Shown piece by piece: positions 15,452 through 28,348 of a stretch of DNA of 64,000 nt. Both the position numbers and the translations under genes were made by a program. The stretch's first letter is position 1. Each line of letters starts with the position of its first letter. This DNA comes from Staphylococcus equorum (lineage in GTDB: Bacteria > Bacillota > Bacilli > Staphylococcales > Staphylococcaceae), in NCBI RefSeq assembly GCF_029024965.1, contig NZ_CP118982.1, forward strand, positions 2,418,001 to 2,482,000, given 5' to 3'. The notes beneath the pieces were generated by a model. The model had not been told where the DNA came from. It searched no databases and saw nothing but the letters and a program-made list of their open reading frames with translations.

Positions 15452-15459
15452 ACCTCCTT
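15452..15459 (-). promoter_or_regulatory. Ribosome-binding site that decides the tilS start
   Basis: AAGGAGGT is fully complementary to the 16S 3' end and is located 7 nt before TTG 15444 and downstream of the more obvious ATG 15465. Confidence 0.85.
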
Positions 15460-15516
15460 GACCATAATGTTACCTTAACGATGCAAATGCTCGTAATATT
15501 ATGACTTATATACAAC

Positions 15517-15557
15517 AAAAAAAAGAGACTGTTTCCTAAAGTAAGAAAACAGTCTTA
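15517..15557 (-). terminator. Rho-independent terminator after yabR
   Basis: Minus-strand stem GACTGTTTTC / GGAAACAGTC with an 8-nt loop followed by eight T. It separates the mfd-to-yabR operon from tilS. About 100 nt lie between the yabR stop and the hairpin. Confidence 0.9.
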
Positions 15558-15655
15558 GATTGTTACGATCAAACTTAATTTTGGAAAAATTATTGTACTT
15601 TGTTTTCAAGTCGTTAAATTAATTCCTATTTCAACAGTCTTATGATATATATTTA

Positions 15656-16054
15656 TTAACGTTTCGCGCCTTTTCCACCACGTCTAGATTCTGTTTGACG
15701 TTTAATGGATGTTAATTTATCTTCACTATCTTTCAAGAAATCTGTTAATTTCTTTTCAAAGTCCTCACCTTTTGGTTGAGGTTTTTTATAATTGGGTTTA
15801 CTTTGAGGTCTACGTGGACGATCTTTTGCTTTTTTAATTGATAAACTAATTTTACCATCATCAGCAATTGAAAGCACTTTAACTTCAACTACATCTCCAA
15901 CAGATAAATGATCTTCTACGTTTTCCACGTAATTATCTGCAACTTCACTTATGTGAACTAAGCCACTCTTTCCTTCAGGAAGTTCGACGAAAGCGCCAAA
16001 CTTTTTAATACCAGTGACTTTACCTTTAAGCTTGTTTCCTACTTCGATTGACAT
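15656..16054 (-). CDS. yabR: S1-domain RNA-binding protein YabR
   Basis: General-stress type small S1 protein of 132 aa. The S1 OB-fold covers about residues 1-72 (GNKLKGKVTGIKKFGAFVEL). The C-terminal half is basic and Lys/Arg-rich, typical of RNA contact. Function in staphylococci is not settled; the position after divIC matches Bacillus yabR. RBS GGGAGGA. Confidence 0.9.
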   Translation of the reverse strand: MSIEVGNKLKGKVTGIKKFGAFVELPEGKSGLVHISEVADNYVENVEDHLSVGDVVEVKVLSIADDGKISLSIKKAKDRPRRPQSKPNYKKPQPKGEDFEKKLTDFLKDSEDKLTSIKRQTESRRGGKGAKR

Positions 16055-16153
16055 ATTGTAAATAAATCCTCCCGATTTGTTTCGATTTTAACCCTATTAT
16101 ATGCCTGTTTGCATAAATTAACAATGGTATTGTTACTTAAATGATAAATTTCA

Positions 16154-16552
16154 CTATTTATCCTCTTTTGATGATTTAGATTTCTCTTCAGATTTCTCAC
16201 CAGGCAACTTGAAAATCACTTCTCCATCATTACTCAAATAATAATCATCTCGCGCAACTTTCTCTATATAACTTTTATCATTAAGATTGTTTAATTGTTC
16301 TTTTAATGCGAGTTCTTCATCTTGTTGCTTTTGATATTGTTGTTCTTTTTCTTGACGCTCAGCTGCGTCGTCTATATTACTTTGTTTTTGAGTGACAAGC
16401 ATTACAGTTAAAATAATAATGAGGATAAGTAATATGCCACCAAATAAAGTAATACGTTTTCGTACGACTCTTCTTCTCATTTTTTGCTGTTGTTTCTTTT
16501 TATTTTCAGCAGAAGTGAACGTATTCCCTATGTTCTCAACTTTTTTACTCAT
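16154..16552 (-). CDS. divIC: Septum formation initiator DivIC
   Basis: Bitopic division protein, partner of DivIB and FtsL in the divisome. The product is 132 aa: a basic cytoplasmic segment (residues 1-33), one transmembrane helix at about 34-54, then a coiled coil at about 60-95 rich in Gln/Glu and a short C-terminal domain with a Lys/Ser/Glu tail. Eighteen nt separate it from rqcP. Confidence 0.93.
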   Translation of the reverse strand: MSKKVENIGNTFTSAENKKKQQQKMRRRVVRKRITLFGGILLILIIILTVMLVTQKQSNIDDAAERQEKEQQYQKQQDEELALKEQLNNLNDKSYIEKVARDDYYLSNDGEVIFKLPGEKSEEKSKSSKEDK

Positions 16553-16570
16553 TGCTTGTCACCTCCTTTT

Positions 16571-16834
16571 CTAGTCTCCACTAACCTTTTCTTCTTTGAC
16601 TAATTCATACATACCTTTCGCATTTTCCTTAGTCGCATGTTCACTTAAACCAGTAACTTCAATTGTAATCACTTTTTGTCCAAATCGGATTACAAGTTCA
16701 TCTGTTACTTTTACGTCAGTGCCTGCTTTTGCTACTGAACCATTCACAGTAATACGTCCTTGATCACTAATTTCTTTAGCTAAAGTACGACGTTTTACTA
16801 ACCGTGATACTTTGAGATATTTATCTAATCTCAT
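16571..16834 (-). CDS. rqcP: S4-domain ribosome quality control factor RqcP (YabO)
   Basis: Small S4 RNA-binding protein of 87 aa (MRLDKYLKVSRLVKRR start typical of the S4 fold). In Bacillus the orthologue works with RqcH in adding alanine tails to nascent chains on stalled 50S subunits. It overlaps yabN by 4 bp (ATGA). Confidence 0.93.
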   Translation of the reverse strand: MRLDKYLKVSRLVKRRTLAKEISDQGRITVNGSVAKAGTDVKVTDELVIRFGQKVITIEVTGLSEHATKENAKGMYELVKEEKVSGD

Positions 16835-18024
16835 GATTTGTTTCCTCCTTGCTCTAAAATTTTTCTTAAAGCATCTGCGTCTAATGACATATTTTTTGTT
16901 TTATCATACAACTTCAAGAAATGCTCTGCAAATACTTTTTCAAATTTAACACGTTTCGTTTTACCTTCTTTTGCTTTTGCTTCTGACCATATCTGTTTTA
17001 AATCTTCTTCGTTTTCCGCTTCGGCGTCACCAAAAATGTGGGGATGTCTACGTATCATTTTTTCTGAAAGACTTTGAACCACTTCATTTATATCAAGGAA
17101 TCCATCTTTTTTGCCAATACTTGTATGCAATAGTACTTGTAAAAGTATGTCCCCCAACTCTTCAATAATATGCCAATCGTCTTCGTTATCTATTGCTTCA
17201 AACAATTCAAATGTTTCTTCTAATAGATAACGTTTTAATGTGTGATGTGTTTGAACTTTATCCCAAGGACAGCCTGTTTCGTCATCAACAAGCTGGTCTA
17301 TTATGCTCGCAGCAAAATAAAAATCACTATAATATGATTCTTCTTTTTCTACTTTCGGAATGAATACACTTGTCAAATTACTGAAAATAGATGCATGATG
17401 GTCTAATTCATAAAGCGGTGTTTCTATTACATTTGCAGCATTATTTTGTGCGCCATCGACGATAAACACTGTTTGCTCATCATGGTAACGTTCCATCAAT
17501 GTCACTTTTAAATCGCCTGCAGTCATAGGACTATAGACTTGAGTAATGAGCGTATGGGTACGAATATTTAACTGCTCTTTTGTTATAGCTGTCGCATCGA
17601 GTAATGTGAACCCGTCGTTAGGATCTATCTTCACCGCTTCAAATATATCATCGATAAAGCTTTTGCCTCCCAAAACTTCAACCTGAAGATCATTATGTTC
17701 TTGCGCATGAGCTTCTAATTTCACAGTTGTCGTTTCAGCTACACGTGGATGTCCAGGCACTGTATAAATGACATCATCACTATGGGCCGCTTCAATGAGT
17801 TGCGACACGATACGTTCATAGACGCCCTCGAATGATGCTTGTGCCTCGTATTCACTATCAAAACTTTTGAATTGTATATTTTCTGCAGTTAATTCTTTAA
17901 TTACAGGATGATCCAATGTACGCGTGTAAACCATTGTTTGTTTTTTAAGAAATTTGTAGATACCTAAAGGTAAATCATCAATACCGTAGTTACCTAAGCC
18001 AACAATTGTTATTTTACCTGACAT
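16831..18024 (-). CDS. yabN: YabN: tetrapyrrole-methylase-like domain fused to MazG NTP pyrophosphohydrolase
   Basis: Two domains in 397 aa. A SAM-dependent tetrapyrrole methylase fold spans about 1-222 (substrate unknown in this family). The MazG domain spans about 235-390, with GCPWDKVQTH (251-260) and the metal-binding acidic residues Glu269, Glu270, Glu273 and EELGD (288-292). MazG hydrolyses NTPs to NMP and pyrophosphate, probably as nucleotide housecleaning. Stop and start overlap its neighbours on both sides. Confidence 0.92.
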   Translation of the reverse strand: MSGKITIVGLGNYGIDDLPLGIYKFLKKQTMVYTRTLDHPVIKELTAENIQFKSFDSEYEAQASFEGVYERIVSQLIEAAHSDDVIYTVPGHPRVAETTTVKLEAHAQEHNDLQVEVLGGKSFIDDIFEAVKIDPNDGFTLLDATAITKEQLNIRTHTLITQVYSPMTAGDLKVTLMERYHDEQTVFIVDGAQNNAANVIETPLYELDHHASIFSNLTSVFIPKVEKEESYYSDFYFAASIIDQLVDDETGCPWDKVQTHHTLKRYLLEETFELFEAIDNEDDWHIIEELGDILLQVLLHTSIGKKDGFLDINEVVQSLSEKMIRRHPHIFGDAEAENEEDLKQIWSEAKAKEGKTKRVKFEKVFAEHFLKLYDKTKNMSLDADALRKILEQGGNKS

Positions 18025-19571
18025 TAATGTTTCCCTCTTTTCATATGATAAAGTTTATCGCCCAATGGTAAATGTTTTAATTCTCTATAACTCAATAAAT
18101 GCATACGTACAATAGCGAAAATAATTACTAATACGCCAATAATTGCTGCGACGACTAATTCAATCAAACCTGTGATTCTACTTTGTGTAGGTACGAGCCA
18201 CATTCCTAGTTGAACAGCCACTGATAGCATCACCATCGTAGCACCCAATTTAATCACGAATTTTTTCATCATCTGGAATTTATAGTGTTTTAGTACGTGA
18301 TAATGTAGAACGAGCGTAAATATAATGAGTGAAATAACCGTACTGATACTGCCACCTAGCATTAATAATTGTGGTATTAACATCACATTGAGAATTACTT
18401 TACTGACCACACCAGTGATAAATGCAAATAGCACAGGACGCACTTGGTTTTTCACTTGTAATAAAGCAATGTCCATCATTATGAGCGAGACGCATATAAC
18501 TGTAAGCATATAGAGAGATAATGTACCAGTCAGACTATCGTTTTTAAAAAACACACTATTCATGACTGGCAGTAAATTAATTAATCCAATACCAGCTGCC
18601 ACACTAAACATCACTGTAATCTTGATAGAGGCATTCGCATATCTATTAATCAGAATGTTGTTGCGTGCTTTAATCGCATCGGTAAGCATCGGTATAAGCA
18701 CAAAACAAAATGTCGTTGTCACAATTAAACCCATTTGTATAAATGAAGCACCACGATCAAAGATACCTTTTTGTGTGGTTGCTTCTTGAAAATTTAAGCC
18801 TGCATTCTGAAGTGCATGTATAACCGTAAAGCTATCTATCACTTGCCAAACGATGACAATAAGCTGGCTTACAGCAAAGATGATAATAGCCATTGATAAC
18901 TTTTTCCACTCTACTATTGTCTTGTCATTTGGTTTCTTCGCTTGCTTGAGCTTAAAAGGCTTGCCTTGCATTAGGAATATACTAGATGCTAAAAAACCTA
19001 CTGCTGAACCGATAATAGCTACTGTACCAGCAGTGTAAACAGACCGTTGTTGTGTCATAAATAATACAATAGCAATGATGATGATTACAACACGTATCAC
19101 TTGCTCTATGACTTGTGATATCGCTGGAACAGTCATATGTTGATGCGCTTGGTAGTAGCCTCTATACACTCCTAATATACCAACAAACAAGAAACTAAAA
19201 CTTGCTGCTCTTAACATTGGTGTGAGGTTAGTGTCACCCATTAGGAGTGCCACCCACTTAGCACCTATAAAAACAACCAAGAAAAATGCAGTACTAATGA
19301 GTTGTAACCTAAGCAATACTTTAGTGTAATGTCTTGATTCCCCATGTGTGCCAAACGTTTGAGTGACAGCACTAGGAATTGCATTCATTGTTAAAATAAC
19401 ACCTAAAGCAACAATCGGATATATTTGTTGATAAGCATATAATCCTTCGTCTCCAAGTATATTTTGATACGGGACACGATAAATTGCGCTTAGTATTTTA
19501 ACAATAACAAGTGCAATTGTAAGAACAACTACGCCGTTGAAGGCCGTATTCTTATCGTCCTTAGATTTCAT
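18024..19571 (-). CDS. yabM: MOP-superfamily flippase (SpoVB/MurJ-like, YabM)
   Basis: Polytopic membrane protein of 515 aa with about 14 hydrophobic segments and the family N-terminal pattern ([27 protein letters not shown]). It belongs to the polysaccharide exporter family that includes SpoVB and MurJ. The exact lipid-linked substrate cannot be told from sequence. It overlaps mfd by 11 bp and yabN by 1 bp. In Bacillus spoVT lies upstream of this gene; it is absent here, as expected for a non-sporulating genus. Confidence 0.9.
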   Translation of the reverse strand: MKSKDDKNTAFNGVVVLTIALVIVKILSAIYRVPYQNILGDEGLYAYQQIYPIVALGVILTMNAIPSAVTQTFGTHGESRHYTKVLLRLQLISTAFFLVVFIGAKWVALLMGDTNLTPMLRAASFSFLFVGILGVYRGYYQAHQHMTVPAISQVIEQVIRVVIIIIAIVLFMTQQRSVYTAGTVAIIGSAVGFLASSIFLMQGKPFKLKQAKKPNDKTIVEWKKLSMAIIIFAVSQLIVIVWQVIDSFTVIHALQNAGLNFQEATTQKGIFDRGASFIQMGLIVTTTFCFVLIPMLTDAIKARNNILINRYANASIKITVMFSVAAGIGLINLLPVMNSVFFKNDSLTGTLSLYMLTVICVSLIMMDIALLQVKNQVRPVLFAFITGVVSKVILNVMLIPQLLMLGGSISTVISLIIFTLVLHYHVLKHYKFQMMKKFVIKLGATMVMLSVAVQLGMWLVPTQSRITGLIELVVAAIIGVLVIIFAIVRMHLLSYRELKHLPLGDKLYHMKRGKH

Positions 19572-22500
19572 CTGATATAACCATACTTTCTTCTAGACAT
19601 TTCGCTAAGAATTTCAAACTATCTAACCAGTTACTTACTTTATTTAAAGTCACTTTCATTTTACCATCTTGAACGCCAACTTTCATTGCACGGCCTAATG
19701 GTTGCGTTTGTTTAAATAACGTTTCTCCATTAATATCTGTCGTTCCCTTTTCAGACAGATAAACTTCTACCTTTTTGCCTACATCTTTAATAAGTGCCAC
19801 TCCAGCGTTTAAAGCATGAACTTTTATCTCCATCATATCCAACAGTCTTTCCACTTCTATTGGGTAATCATTGAAACGATCAATTAATTCATCTTTAACA
19901 TCCATGAGTTGTGCTTCAGTTTCAATCTTACGTAATTTTTTATAGATTTCTATTTTAGACTGTTCATTTGGAATATATTCAGCAGGTAAATAAGCATCAA
20001 TATTGAGTTCAATTTCAATTTCAGGTGCATCTTGTTTCTCATCTTTAACACCACGTTTTTCATTCACTGCTTCTTCTAACATTTGTGAATAAAGGTCGAA
20101 TCCAACAGAATCAATAAATCCGTGTTGTTGTTTACCCAAGAGATTACCTGCGCCTCGAATATTTAAATCACGCATAGCAATTTTAAAGCCTGAGCCTAAC
20201 TCAGTAAATTCCTTAATTGCTTGCAAACGGTCTTCAGCTGTTTCTGACAATACTTTATTCGTAGGGTGTAAGAAATAAGCATAGCCAATACGGCTTGAAC
20301 GTCCAACACGACCTCTCAATTGGTATAACTGGCTGAGTCCGAAACGATCCGCATCTTCGATAATAAGTGTGTTGGCGTTTGGAACATCAACTCCCGTTTC
20401 AATGATTGTAGTCGTTACGAGAATGTCGTATTCATGATTAATAAAACTTAGCATTGTTTCTTCTAAGTCTCCTTCTTTCATCTGTCCATGTGCAATACCA
20501 ATATTCGCTTCTGGCATTAACATTTGTAATTGCTCTCGTTTTTCATAAATAGATTGCACTTTATTATATAAATAAAAGACTTGTCCTTCTCTAGATAATT
20601 CTCTTTCTAGTGCTTCTTTAATAAAATTCGTATTCTGTTCTAATACGTAAGTTTGTACTGGAAAACGATTTTCTGGTGGTGTTTCAATCACTGATAAATC
20701 ACGAACGCCCAACATACTCATGTGTAATGTACGTGGGATAGGCGTTGCCGTCAGTGTTAAAACGTCCACATTTGTTTTCAATGATTTGATTCTTTCTTTA
20801 TGACGCACACCAAATCGTTGTTCTTCATCCACAATTAATAAGCCTAAATCTTTATAATGAATATCTTTACTTAATAGTTTATGAGTACCTACGACGATAT
20901 CAACGAAGCCTGATTTTAATTTTTCTTTTGTTTCTTTAACTTCTTTTGTACTTCTAAAGCGACTAATGAGTTGAACTTCGATTGGAAAGTCCTGCATACG
21001 CTCAATTAATGTTTCATAATGTTGTTGAGCTAAAATTGTCGTTGGAACTAAGAAGGCAACCTGCTTTCCTTCCATAACAGCTTTAAACGCTGCACGTACT
21101 GCAACTTCTGTCTTACCATAACCTACATCACCACATAGCAATCGATCCATTGGACGTTCAATTTCCATATCCTGTTTAATTTCTTCGATTGATTTACCTT
21201 GGTCAGGCGTAAGTTCGTAAGGGAAATCTATTTCAAATTCGTTTTGTTCTGCCGTATCTGGGCCATATTTATAACCTACAGACATTTCACGTTCTTTATA
21301 TAGATCAATTAATTCATCAGCCATATCTTCAACGCTTTGTTGTACTTTAGCTTTTGTTTTTTTCCATTCTGTACCACCAAGTTTATTTAACCTAGGTGTC
21401 TTATCCTCTGATGCTACATATTTTTGAACTTGATCCATCTGATCAACTGGTACAAATAATTGGTCTGTCCCTTTATATTGAAGTTTAATATAATCTTTAT
21501 GTACGCCACCGACTTCAAGTGTTTCAACACCTAAATATCTACCGACACCGTGGTGCACATGTACGACATAATCTCCTACTTTTAAATCTTGGTATGATTT
21601 AATTTTTTCAGCGTTTGTTAGTGTTTTTTGTTGTTTTGGTTTTTTCTTTTGTTTAGATTTGAATAGTTCGCGTTCCGTCACGACAACAAGTTGCATATAA
21701 GGTAGCTCAAATCCTTCTGACAAACTACCCTCTGTAATGATCGCATTGCCCCCATCGTTTCGTTGACTTGGCGTATCGATAAATGTTGGGATATGCATTT
21801 CATTAAGCATAGATTGAATACGTTCTTTTCTCACTTCAGTTTCAGCAAGAACAACGACAGTATAATCATTTTGGATGAAGCGCTGAAATTCTGAACGCAT
21901 AATATCGTATTGACCATAAAATTGCTGTACTGGCTTACATGAAAACTTGATAATTTCATTGAGTTGAACAGGCATTGTCGCCGTGAATAATGTGAAATAC
22001 GTCACTGGATAATGTTTCAATAACGCTTCAAACCCATCATATTGTAAGAAGTTTTGATCAATAAATCCTTTACCACTTTCTATCAGGTTTTGCATAAATT
22101 CATCAACTTCAGTAATAAGTGTTTGCTCAGTTTCTTTAATTCTATTATGTTCATCAACTGCAACAATAGCGTCATCTTTAAAATAATCCATAATAGTCGC
22201 TGGTTGTTCATACATAAACGACACAAGTCGACGCAATACTTGATGATCAAACATCGTTGATTCAAAAAGTTCGAAACTTTCGTAAGTTTCTTTTAAATCA
22301 TTACGTGCTGATTTTTCAATTTTGGGGCGTGTATTTTCATAAGCCTCTTTTAATTTTAATTTTGTATGTTTAAGCACATCGTCGGTGATAATATAATCAC
22401 TTGCTGTCGTAATATTGACTTCTTCGATGTTCTCTTTTGATCTTTGTGTCTCCACATCAAAATCACGAATCGAATCCACTTCAGTATCGAATAGTTCAAT

Positions 22501-23073
22501 TCTTACTGGCTTCCCAATTAACGGGTAAATATCAACAATGCCCCCGCGTAATGAAAATTCACCTATATGTGACACTACACTTTCCCTACGGTAGCCCATA
22601 TTTACTAATTTATTTAAAAATTCATCAATTTCAATATCGTCACCAACAGATAGTGTTAACTGATGAGATTTCCACATTTCAACTGGAGTGAGCCATTTTT
22701 TCAAACCGTTTAATGGTACGATAAATAACCCTCTCTTTTCTTGAGCAAGTGCCGTTAGTGTACGTACACGCTCGCTCATAAATTGAGGGCTTTGTGTTGA
22801 GAATTCTTCTGTCATGATATCTTGCATTGGATATTTGTAGACTTCGTCTGCATCTACAAATTGCAGCAAATCACTTTCCAATTTATCTGCTTGATATAAA
22901 TTATTTGTAACAACTAATAATTGTTTAGTACTGTGCAAATATTTTTCGGCTATAATTGTTGATTTAGCTGCTCCAGATAAGCCAGTTACTAGTACATTTT
23001 CTTTACCAAATACGTCGTTTAATTCTTGGTATCTTTTGTCTTCATTTATATATTGTGTAATTATTGATTTCAC
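19561..23073 (-). CDS. mfd: Transcription-repair coupling factor Mfd
   Basis: Removes RNA polymerase stalled at DNA lesions and recruits UvrA. The product is 1170 aa, full length: N-terminal UvrB-like module (to about 350), RNA polymerase interaction domain around 495-560, then the RecG-like translocase with Walker A GDVGYGKT (648-655) and DEEQ box (749-752), and the C-terminal UvrA-binding-masking domain. It starts with GTG overlapping the pth stop (GTGA). An internal Lys-rich linker at 473-483 precedes the RNA polymerase domain. Confidence 0.98.
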   Translation of the reverse strand: MKSIITQYINEDKRYQELNDVFGKENVLVTGLSGAAKSTIIAEKYLHSTKQLLVVTNNLYQADKLESDLLQFVDADEVYKYPMQDIMTEEFSTQSPQFMSERVRTLTALAQEKRGLFIVPLNGLKKWLTPVEMWKSHQLTLSVGDDIEIDEFLNKLVNMGYRRESVVSHIGEFSLRGGIVDIYPLIGKPVRIELFDTEVDSIRDFDVETQRSKENIEEVNITTASDYIITDDVLKHTKLKLKEAYENTRPKIEKSARNDLKETYESFELFESTMFDHQVLRRLVSFMYEQPATIMDYFKDDAIVAVDEHNRIKETEQTLITEVDEFMQNLIESGKGFIDQNFLQYDGFEALLKHYPVTYFTLFTATMPVQLNEIIKFSCKPVQQFYGQYDIMRSEFQRFIQNDYTVVVLAETEVRKERIQSMLNEMHIPTFIDTPSQRNDGGNAIITEGSLSEGFELPYMQLVVVTERELFKSKQKKKPKQQKTLTNAEKIKSYQDLKVGDYVVHVHHGVGRYLGVETLEVGGVHKDYIKLQYKGTDQLFVPVDQMDQVQKYVASEDKTPRLNKLGGTEWKKTKAKVQQSVEDMADELIDLYKEREMSVGYKYGPDTAEQNEFEIDFPYELTPDQGKSIEEIKQDMEIERPMDRLLCGDVGYGKTEVAVRAAFKAVMEGKQVAFLVPTTILAQQHYETLIERMQDFPIEVQLISRFRSTKEVKETKEKLKSGFVDIVVGTHKLLSKDIHYKDLGLLIVDEEQRFGVRHKERIKSLKTNVDVLTLTATPIPRTLHMSMLGVRDLSVIETPPENRFPVQTYVLEQNTNFIKEALERELSREGQVFYLYNKVQSIYEKREQLQMLMPEANIGIAHGQMKEGDLEETMLSFINHEYDILVTTTIIETGVDVPNANTLIIEDADRFGLSQLYQLRGRVGRSSRIGYAYFLHPTNKVLSETAEDRLQAIKEFTELGSGFKIAMRDLNIRGAGNLLGKQQHGFIDSVGFDLYSQMLEEAVNEKRGVKDEKQDAPEIEIELNIDAYLPAEYIPNEQSKIEIYKKLRKIETEAQLMDVKDELIDRFNDYPIEVERLLDMMEIKVHALNAGVALIKDVGKKVEVYLSEKGTTDINGETLFKQTQPLGRAMKVGVQDGKMKVTLNKVSNWLDSLKFLAKCLEESMVISDEI

Positions 23074-23642
23074 TTGACTTCACCATTGTATTCATTCATC
23101 ACACGATCAAAGCGAGAACTTTCTATATAAGCCTCAACTGCACGTGCAGAATGTTCTATTACTTTATTCATTATTTGCATTTCCTGTTTTGAAAATTTTT
23201 GTAACACATAATCGACAATTGACATACCATTTGACGGTCTATCTACACCGATTCTAATACGTTTGAATTGGTCTGTACCTAGTACTTGAATCATTGATTT
23301 GATACCATTATGGCCACCAGCGCTGCCTTTTTGTCTTAGACGAATCTCCCCTTGTGGTAAATCTAAATCATCATATAAAACGACTAAATCATCTATATCT
23401 ATGTCATAATATTTCATTAACGGGCCTACCGCTTCGCCTGACAAATTCATCATTGTTAGTGGTTCAATAAACATGACTTTTTCTCCACCGATGCGTTCAA
23501 TCGTATAGGCACCTTTAAATTTTTGTTTATCTAATGAGAATTGATTTTGATCTAACATGTAGTCTATAACTTCAAAACCAATATTATGTTTTGTTTGTTC
23601 AAAACGTTTACCTATATTGCCTAGGCCTACAATACATTTCAT
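23070..23642 (-). CDS. pth: Peptidyl-tRNA hydrolase
   Basis: Recycles peptidyl-tRNA released from ribosomes. The product is 190 aa from ATG 23642, which follows GGAGGT by 6 nt; an upstream GTG at 23669 lies before that RBS and is rejected. Active-site residues are all present: Asn9, catalytic His19, Asn66, Asp91, Asn112. First gene of the pth-mfd-yabM-yabN-rqcP-divIC-yabR run. Confidence 0.97.
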   Translation of the reverse strand: MKCIVGLGNIGKRFEQTKHNIGFEVIDYMLDQNQFSLDKQKFKGAYTIERIGGEKVMFIEPLTMMNLSGEAVGPLMKYYDIDIDDLVVLYDDLDLPQGEIRLRQKGSAGGHNGIKSMIQVLGTDQFKRIRIGVDRPSNGMSIVDYVLQKFSKQEMQIMNKVIEHSARAVEAYIESSRFDRVMNEYNGEVK

Positions 23643-23751
23643 TATGTTACCTCCAATTGTTGTTGTCACTTAACTATATATATCATTTTCATGTATTTGA
23701 ATTAATAAACAATTAAAAATTATTTTTTCATATCATTCACTATAATAACAT

Positions 23752-23797
23752 AAAAAAGCACCTGCTTAACGTATTAAGCACGGTGCTTTTTATAAGA
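23752..23797 (-). terminator. Rho-independent terminator of rplY
   Basis: Minus-strand stem AAAAGCACC(G)TGCTTAA / TTAAGCAGGTGCTTTT with TACG loop and one bulged G, followed by T. The 23643-23751 stretch after it must hold the pth promoter; it is AT-rich without a clear consensus pair. Confidence 0.9.
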
Positions 23798-23849
23798 TAT
23801 TACAATGTTGGTATCATCAACTTATGTTGACAATGAAGCGTGAAGTATA

Positions 23850-24503
23850 TTATTTTTCTTCTTCGTCTTCTTTATCTTCGCCTACAACTTCTGGCTCTTC
23901 AGTTTGTGCTTCGCCTTCCATTGCTTCGATTTCTTCTTCAGTTGGTTCTTCAGTCGGAGCTACTACTGTAACTACTGAATCAGTAGCTTCGTTTTCAATA
24001 GTAAAGTCGCCTGACACTTTAATATCTTCAACTGAAATAGTATCACCGATTGCCAATTCACTGATTTCAACTTCGATTGCTTCAGGAATATTGTCTGGAG
24101 TAGCTGTAACTTCAAGGTCGAATAATGGTTGTTCAACCACGCCACCTTCTTTAGCACCTGCTGCTTCACCAATTAAGTGAACAGGTACTTCAACAGTACG
24201 TTCTTCAGTCATATTGATTGCTAAGAAGTCAATGTGAGTGATTTGGTTTTTAAGTGGGTCGAATTGGTAGTCTGAAACCATTACTTTAATTGTTTTAGAA
24301 CCTACGCCTAATTCGATAACACCGTTACGTCCAACTTCACGGATAACTTTAATAAATTCTACTTCGTCTACTTTAACAGAAGTATTTTTTGTACCATAAC
24401 CGTAAACGATTGCAGGTACTTTACCAGTATTTCTTAGTGTTTTAAGGTCTGAACGTGTTTGTTTACCTTGACGAATAATTGACTTTAATGCAGTCATATT
24501 CAT
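23850..24503 (-). CDS. rplY: 50S ribosomal protein L25, CTC/TL5 type
   Basis: Binds 5S rRNA in the large subunit. The product is 217 aa with the 5S-binding L25 domain in the first about 95 residues, the TL5/CTC C-terminal beta domain at about 95-185, and a Glu-rich tail of about 30 residues. In Bacillus the orthologue Ctc is a general stress protein. Here the promoter found is SigA-like. RBS AAAGGTGG. Confidence 0.95.
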   Translation of the reverse strand: MNMTALKSIIRQGKQTRSDLKTLRNTGKVPAIVYGYGTKNTSVKVDEVEFIKVIREVGRNGVIELGVGSKTIKVMVSDYQFDPLKNQITHIDFLAINMTEERTVEVPVHLIGEAAGAKEGGVVEQPLFDLEVTATPDNIPEAIEVEISELAIGDTISVEDIKVSGDFTIENEATDSVVTVVAPTEEPTEEEIEAMEGEAQTEEPEVVGEDKEDEEEK

Positions 24504-24604
24504 TTTCCACCTTTCGTTTTGCTCTAATATGAGCCCCTCACTTGCCCATCAACATAATGTTGCTTGCAAGCGTTTATTTTGCTCGTGAATTCACGAACGA
24601 AACC

Positions 24605-24633
24605 ATTATACATTTATCTAATATTTTAGTCAA
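24605..24633 (-). promoter_or_regulatory. rplY promoter overlapping the prs stop codon
   Basis: Minus strand TTGACT (24628-24633), 17-nt spacer, TATAAT (24605-24610). The -35 hexamer includes the last codon and stop of prs. It predicts a leader of about 95 nt before rplY that contains a 12-nt palindrome (CGTGAATTCACG) and other short inverted repeats. Confidence 0.8.
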
Positions 24634-25591
24634 ATAGCACACTAACAGATTCGCGTTCATAAACACGGATAATTGCTTGTGCTAATAAACCAGCTACAGA
24701 TAACTCTTTCGTATTGCTTGGTTTACGTGTTTCATCTAATTGAATTGAATTTGTTACGATTAGTTCTTTGATTGCTGAATTTTCGATACGCTCTTTAGCT
24801 GGACCTGATAATACAGGATGTGTACAACAAGCATATACATCTTTAGCACCTTTATCTTTTAGTGCTTGTGCTGCCAATGTGATTGTTCCTGCTGTATCAA
24901 TGATATCATCAATAATAATAGCCGTACGTCCTTCTATTTCACCAACAATGTTCATCACTTCTGCAACATTGGGTTTTGGACGACGTTTATCAATAATAGC
25001 AATTGGTGATTTAAGTATATCTGCAAGTTTACGCGCCCTTGTTACGCCACCGTGGTCTGGAGAGACTACAACACACTCTTCAAGATCAATACCTGACTCA
25101 TTCTTGAAGTATTCTGCTAAGATTGGCACACCCATTAAGTGGTCAATTGGCATATCGAAGAAACCTTGGATTTGAGGTGCGTGTAAATCTAACGCTATCA
25201 TACGATCTGCGCCTGCAGTTTCAATTAAGTTTGCTACAAGTTTAGCTGTGATTGGTTCACGACTACGTGCTTTTCTGTCTTGACGCGCATAACCATAATA
25301 TGGAACAACTATATTAATATTAGCTGCTGATGCACGTCTACAAGCATCAACCATAATTAATAATTCCATTAAGTGTAAATTTACAGGATTCGACGTTGGT
25401 TGAATAATAAATACATCACAACCACGAATACTTTCCTCTATATTGATTTGAATTTCTCCATCGCTGAAACGTTTTACGGAACATTTTCCTAGTTCAATTC
25501 CAACATGATCTGCTACTTCTTGGGCTAAAGGTTCGTTACCTTTTAAAGAAAATATTTTCAAAGCAGAATTCTTATACTCATTGTTTAACAT
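24626..25591 (-). CDS. prs: Ribose-phosphate pyrophosphokinase (PRPP synthetase)
   Basis: Makes PRPP from ribose 5-phosphate and ATP, feeding purine, pyrimidine, His, Trp and NAD synthesis. The product is 321 aa, full length, with the pyrophosphate region ([16 protein letters not shown]) and the PRPP-binding loop ([13 protein letters not shown]) intact. It follows glmU as in most Firmicutes. RBS GGAGG. Confidence 0.98.
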   Translation of the reverse strand: MLNNEYKNSALKIFSLKGNEPLAQEVADHVGIELGKCSVKRFSDGEIQINIEESIRGCDVFIIQPTSNPVNLHLMELLIMVDACRRASAANINIVVPYYGYARQDRKARSREPITAKLVANLIETAGADRMIALDLHAPQIQGFFDMPIDHLMGVPILAEYFKNESGIDLEECVVVSPDHGGVTRARKLADILKSPIAIIDKRRPKPNVAEVMNIVGEIEGRTAIIIDDIIDTAGTITLAAQALKDKGAKDVYACCTHPVLSGPAKERIENSAIKELIVTNSIQLDETRKPSNTKELSVAGLLAQAIIRVYERESVSVLFD

Positions 25592-25744
25592 TTATAGTCC
25601 TCCAATTAATTCATTCAATTAGTTTTCATTTAAAGACAAGCGCAAACTTACATTGTTTATCAATATAAAGCATTTTGTGGCTAACAACTTACTCAATTAC
25701 ATTAAGTTTAACAGTTCAAGCATGCATGTCTAAACATATACCTT

Positions 25745-27496
<1,752 letters not shown>

Positions 27497-27539
27497 AAAG
27501 AAGATTGAATTCCCCAATTTTAGAAATTCAATCTTCTTT
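27497..27539 (-). terminator. Rho-independent terminator of the ispE-purR-yabJ-spoVG operon
   Basis: Perfect 15-bp stem (AAAGAAGATTGAATT and its complement) with a 13-nt loop followed by ATTTAT, about 43 nt after the spoVG stop. Confidence 0.85.
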
Positions 27540-27581
27540 AAAACGATATTAAATTCACTATAATAATCTCAAATAATTAAA

Positions 27582-27890
27582 TTAAGCTTCCTCATTAGTA
27601 TCTTCTGATGATTGAGCATTTTTATCAGGGATGACCTCATCAGTTTCTTCATATACTTTCATCACAGCATCCTGTATTTCTTGTCTCATCTCTGAATTGA
27701 TCGGATGCGCGATATCTCGGAATTCACCATCTGGTGTACGTTTACTTGGCATTGCGACGAATAGACCTGTGTTGCCTTCAATAACGCGTAAATCATGTAC
27801 CACAAATGATTCATCTAAAGTGATTGAAACAAGCGCTTTCATTCTACCGTCTGTTTGTATTTTTCTAAGTCTTACATCTGTCACTTTCAT
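27582..27890 (-). CDS. spoVG: SpoVG, RNA/DNA-binding regulator
   Basis: Site-specific nucleic-acid-binding protein of 102 aa. The family core [22 protein letters not shown] and the basic region around [20 protein letters not shown] are intact; the tail is acidic. In S. aureus the yabJ-spoVG pair acts downstream of SigB in capsule, antibiotic resistance and virulence control. I saw no clear SigB promoter in the short gaps here. Confidence 0.95.
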   Translation of the reverse strand: MKVTDVRLRKIQTDGRMKALVSITLDESFVVHDLRVIEGNTGLFVAMPSKRTPDGEFRDIAHPINSEMRQEIQDAVMKVYEETDEVIPDKNAQSSEDTNEEA

Positions 27891-27955
27891 GTAGTGAGCC
27901 CCCCATAGTATCTCTTTGTTAGAAGCTTAACAATTTTATTAAAAATTATAAATCC

Positions 27956-28330
27956 TTACTTCACTTGTGCAATTACTTCTATTTCTACTTTAACATCTTT
28001 AGGTAGTCTCGCTACCTCAACACAACTTCTAGCCGGTTGATGATGATTAAAATATTTGCCATAAACTTCATTTATATTTTGAAATTCATTCATATCAGCA
28101 ATAAAAATAGTAGCTTTTATAACCGAATCTATATCCGATCCAGCTTGGTCTAGTACAACTTTTAAATTTTCTAAGACTTGTGTCGTCTGTTCTTTTACAT
28201 CATCGCTAACAATCTCTCCATTTAAATTTAATGGGATTTGTCCAGATGTGAATACTAGACCATTTATTTCTGTTGCATGTGAGTATGGCCCTAACGCTTC
28301 CGGTGCTTTGGTTGTATTAATCGTTTTCAT
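27956..28330 (-). CDS. yabJ: RidA/YjgF-family enamine/imine deaminase
   Basis: Product of 124 aa. The family hydrolyses reactive enamine/imine intermediates of PLP enzymes; the signature near the C-terminus (ARSCVEVARLPKDVKVEIE) includes the catalytic-type arginine. It stands between purR and spoVG, as in Bacillus, and is cotranscribed with spoVG in S. aureus. Confidence 0.94.
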   Translation of the reverse strand: MKTINTTKAPEALGPYSHATEINGLVFTSGQIPLNLNGEIVSDDVKEQTTQVLENLKVVLDQAGSDIDSVIKATIFIADMNEFQNINEVYGKYFNHHQPARSCVEVARLPKDVKVEIEVIAQVK

Positions 28331-28348
28331 GATGTCGTAATCGCTCCT

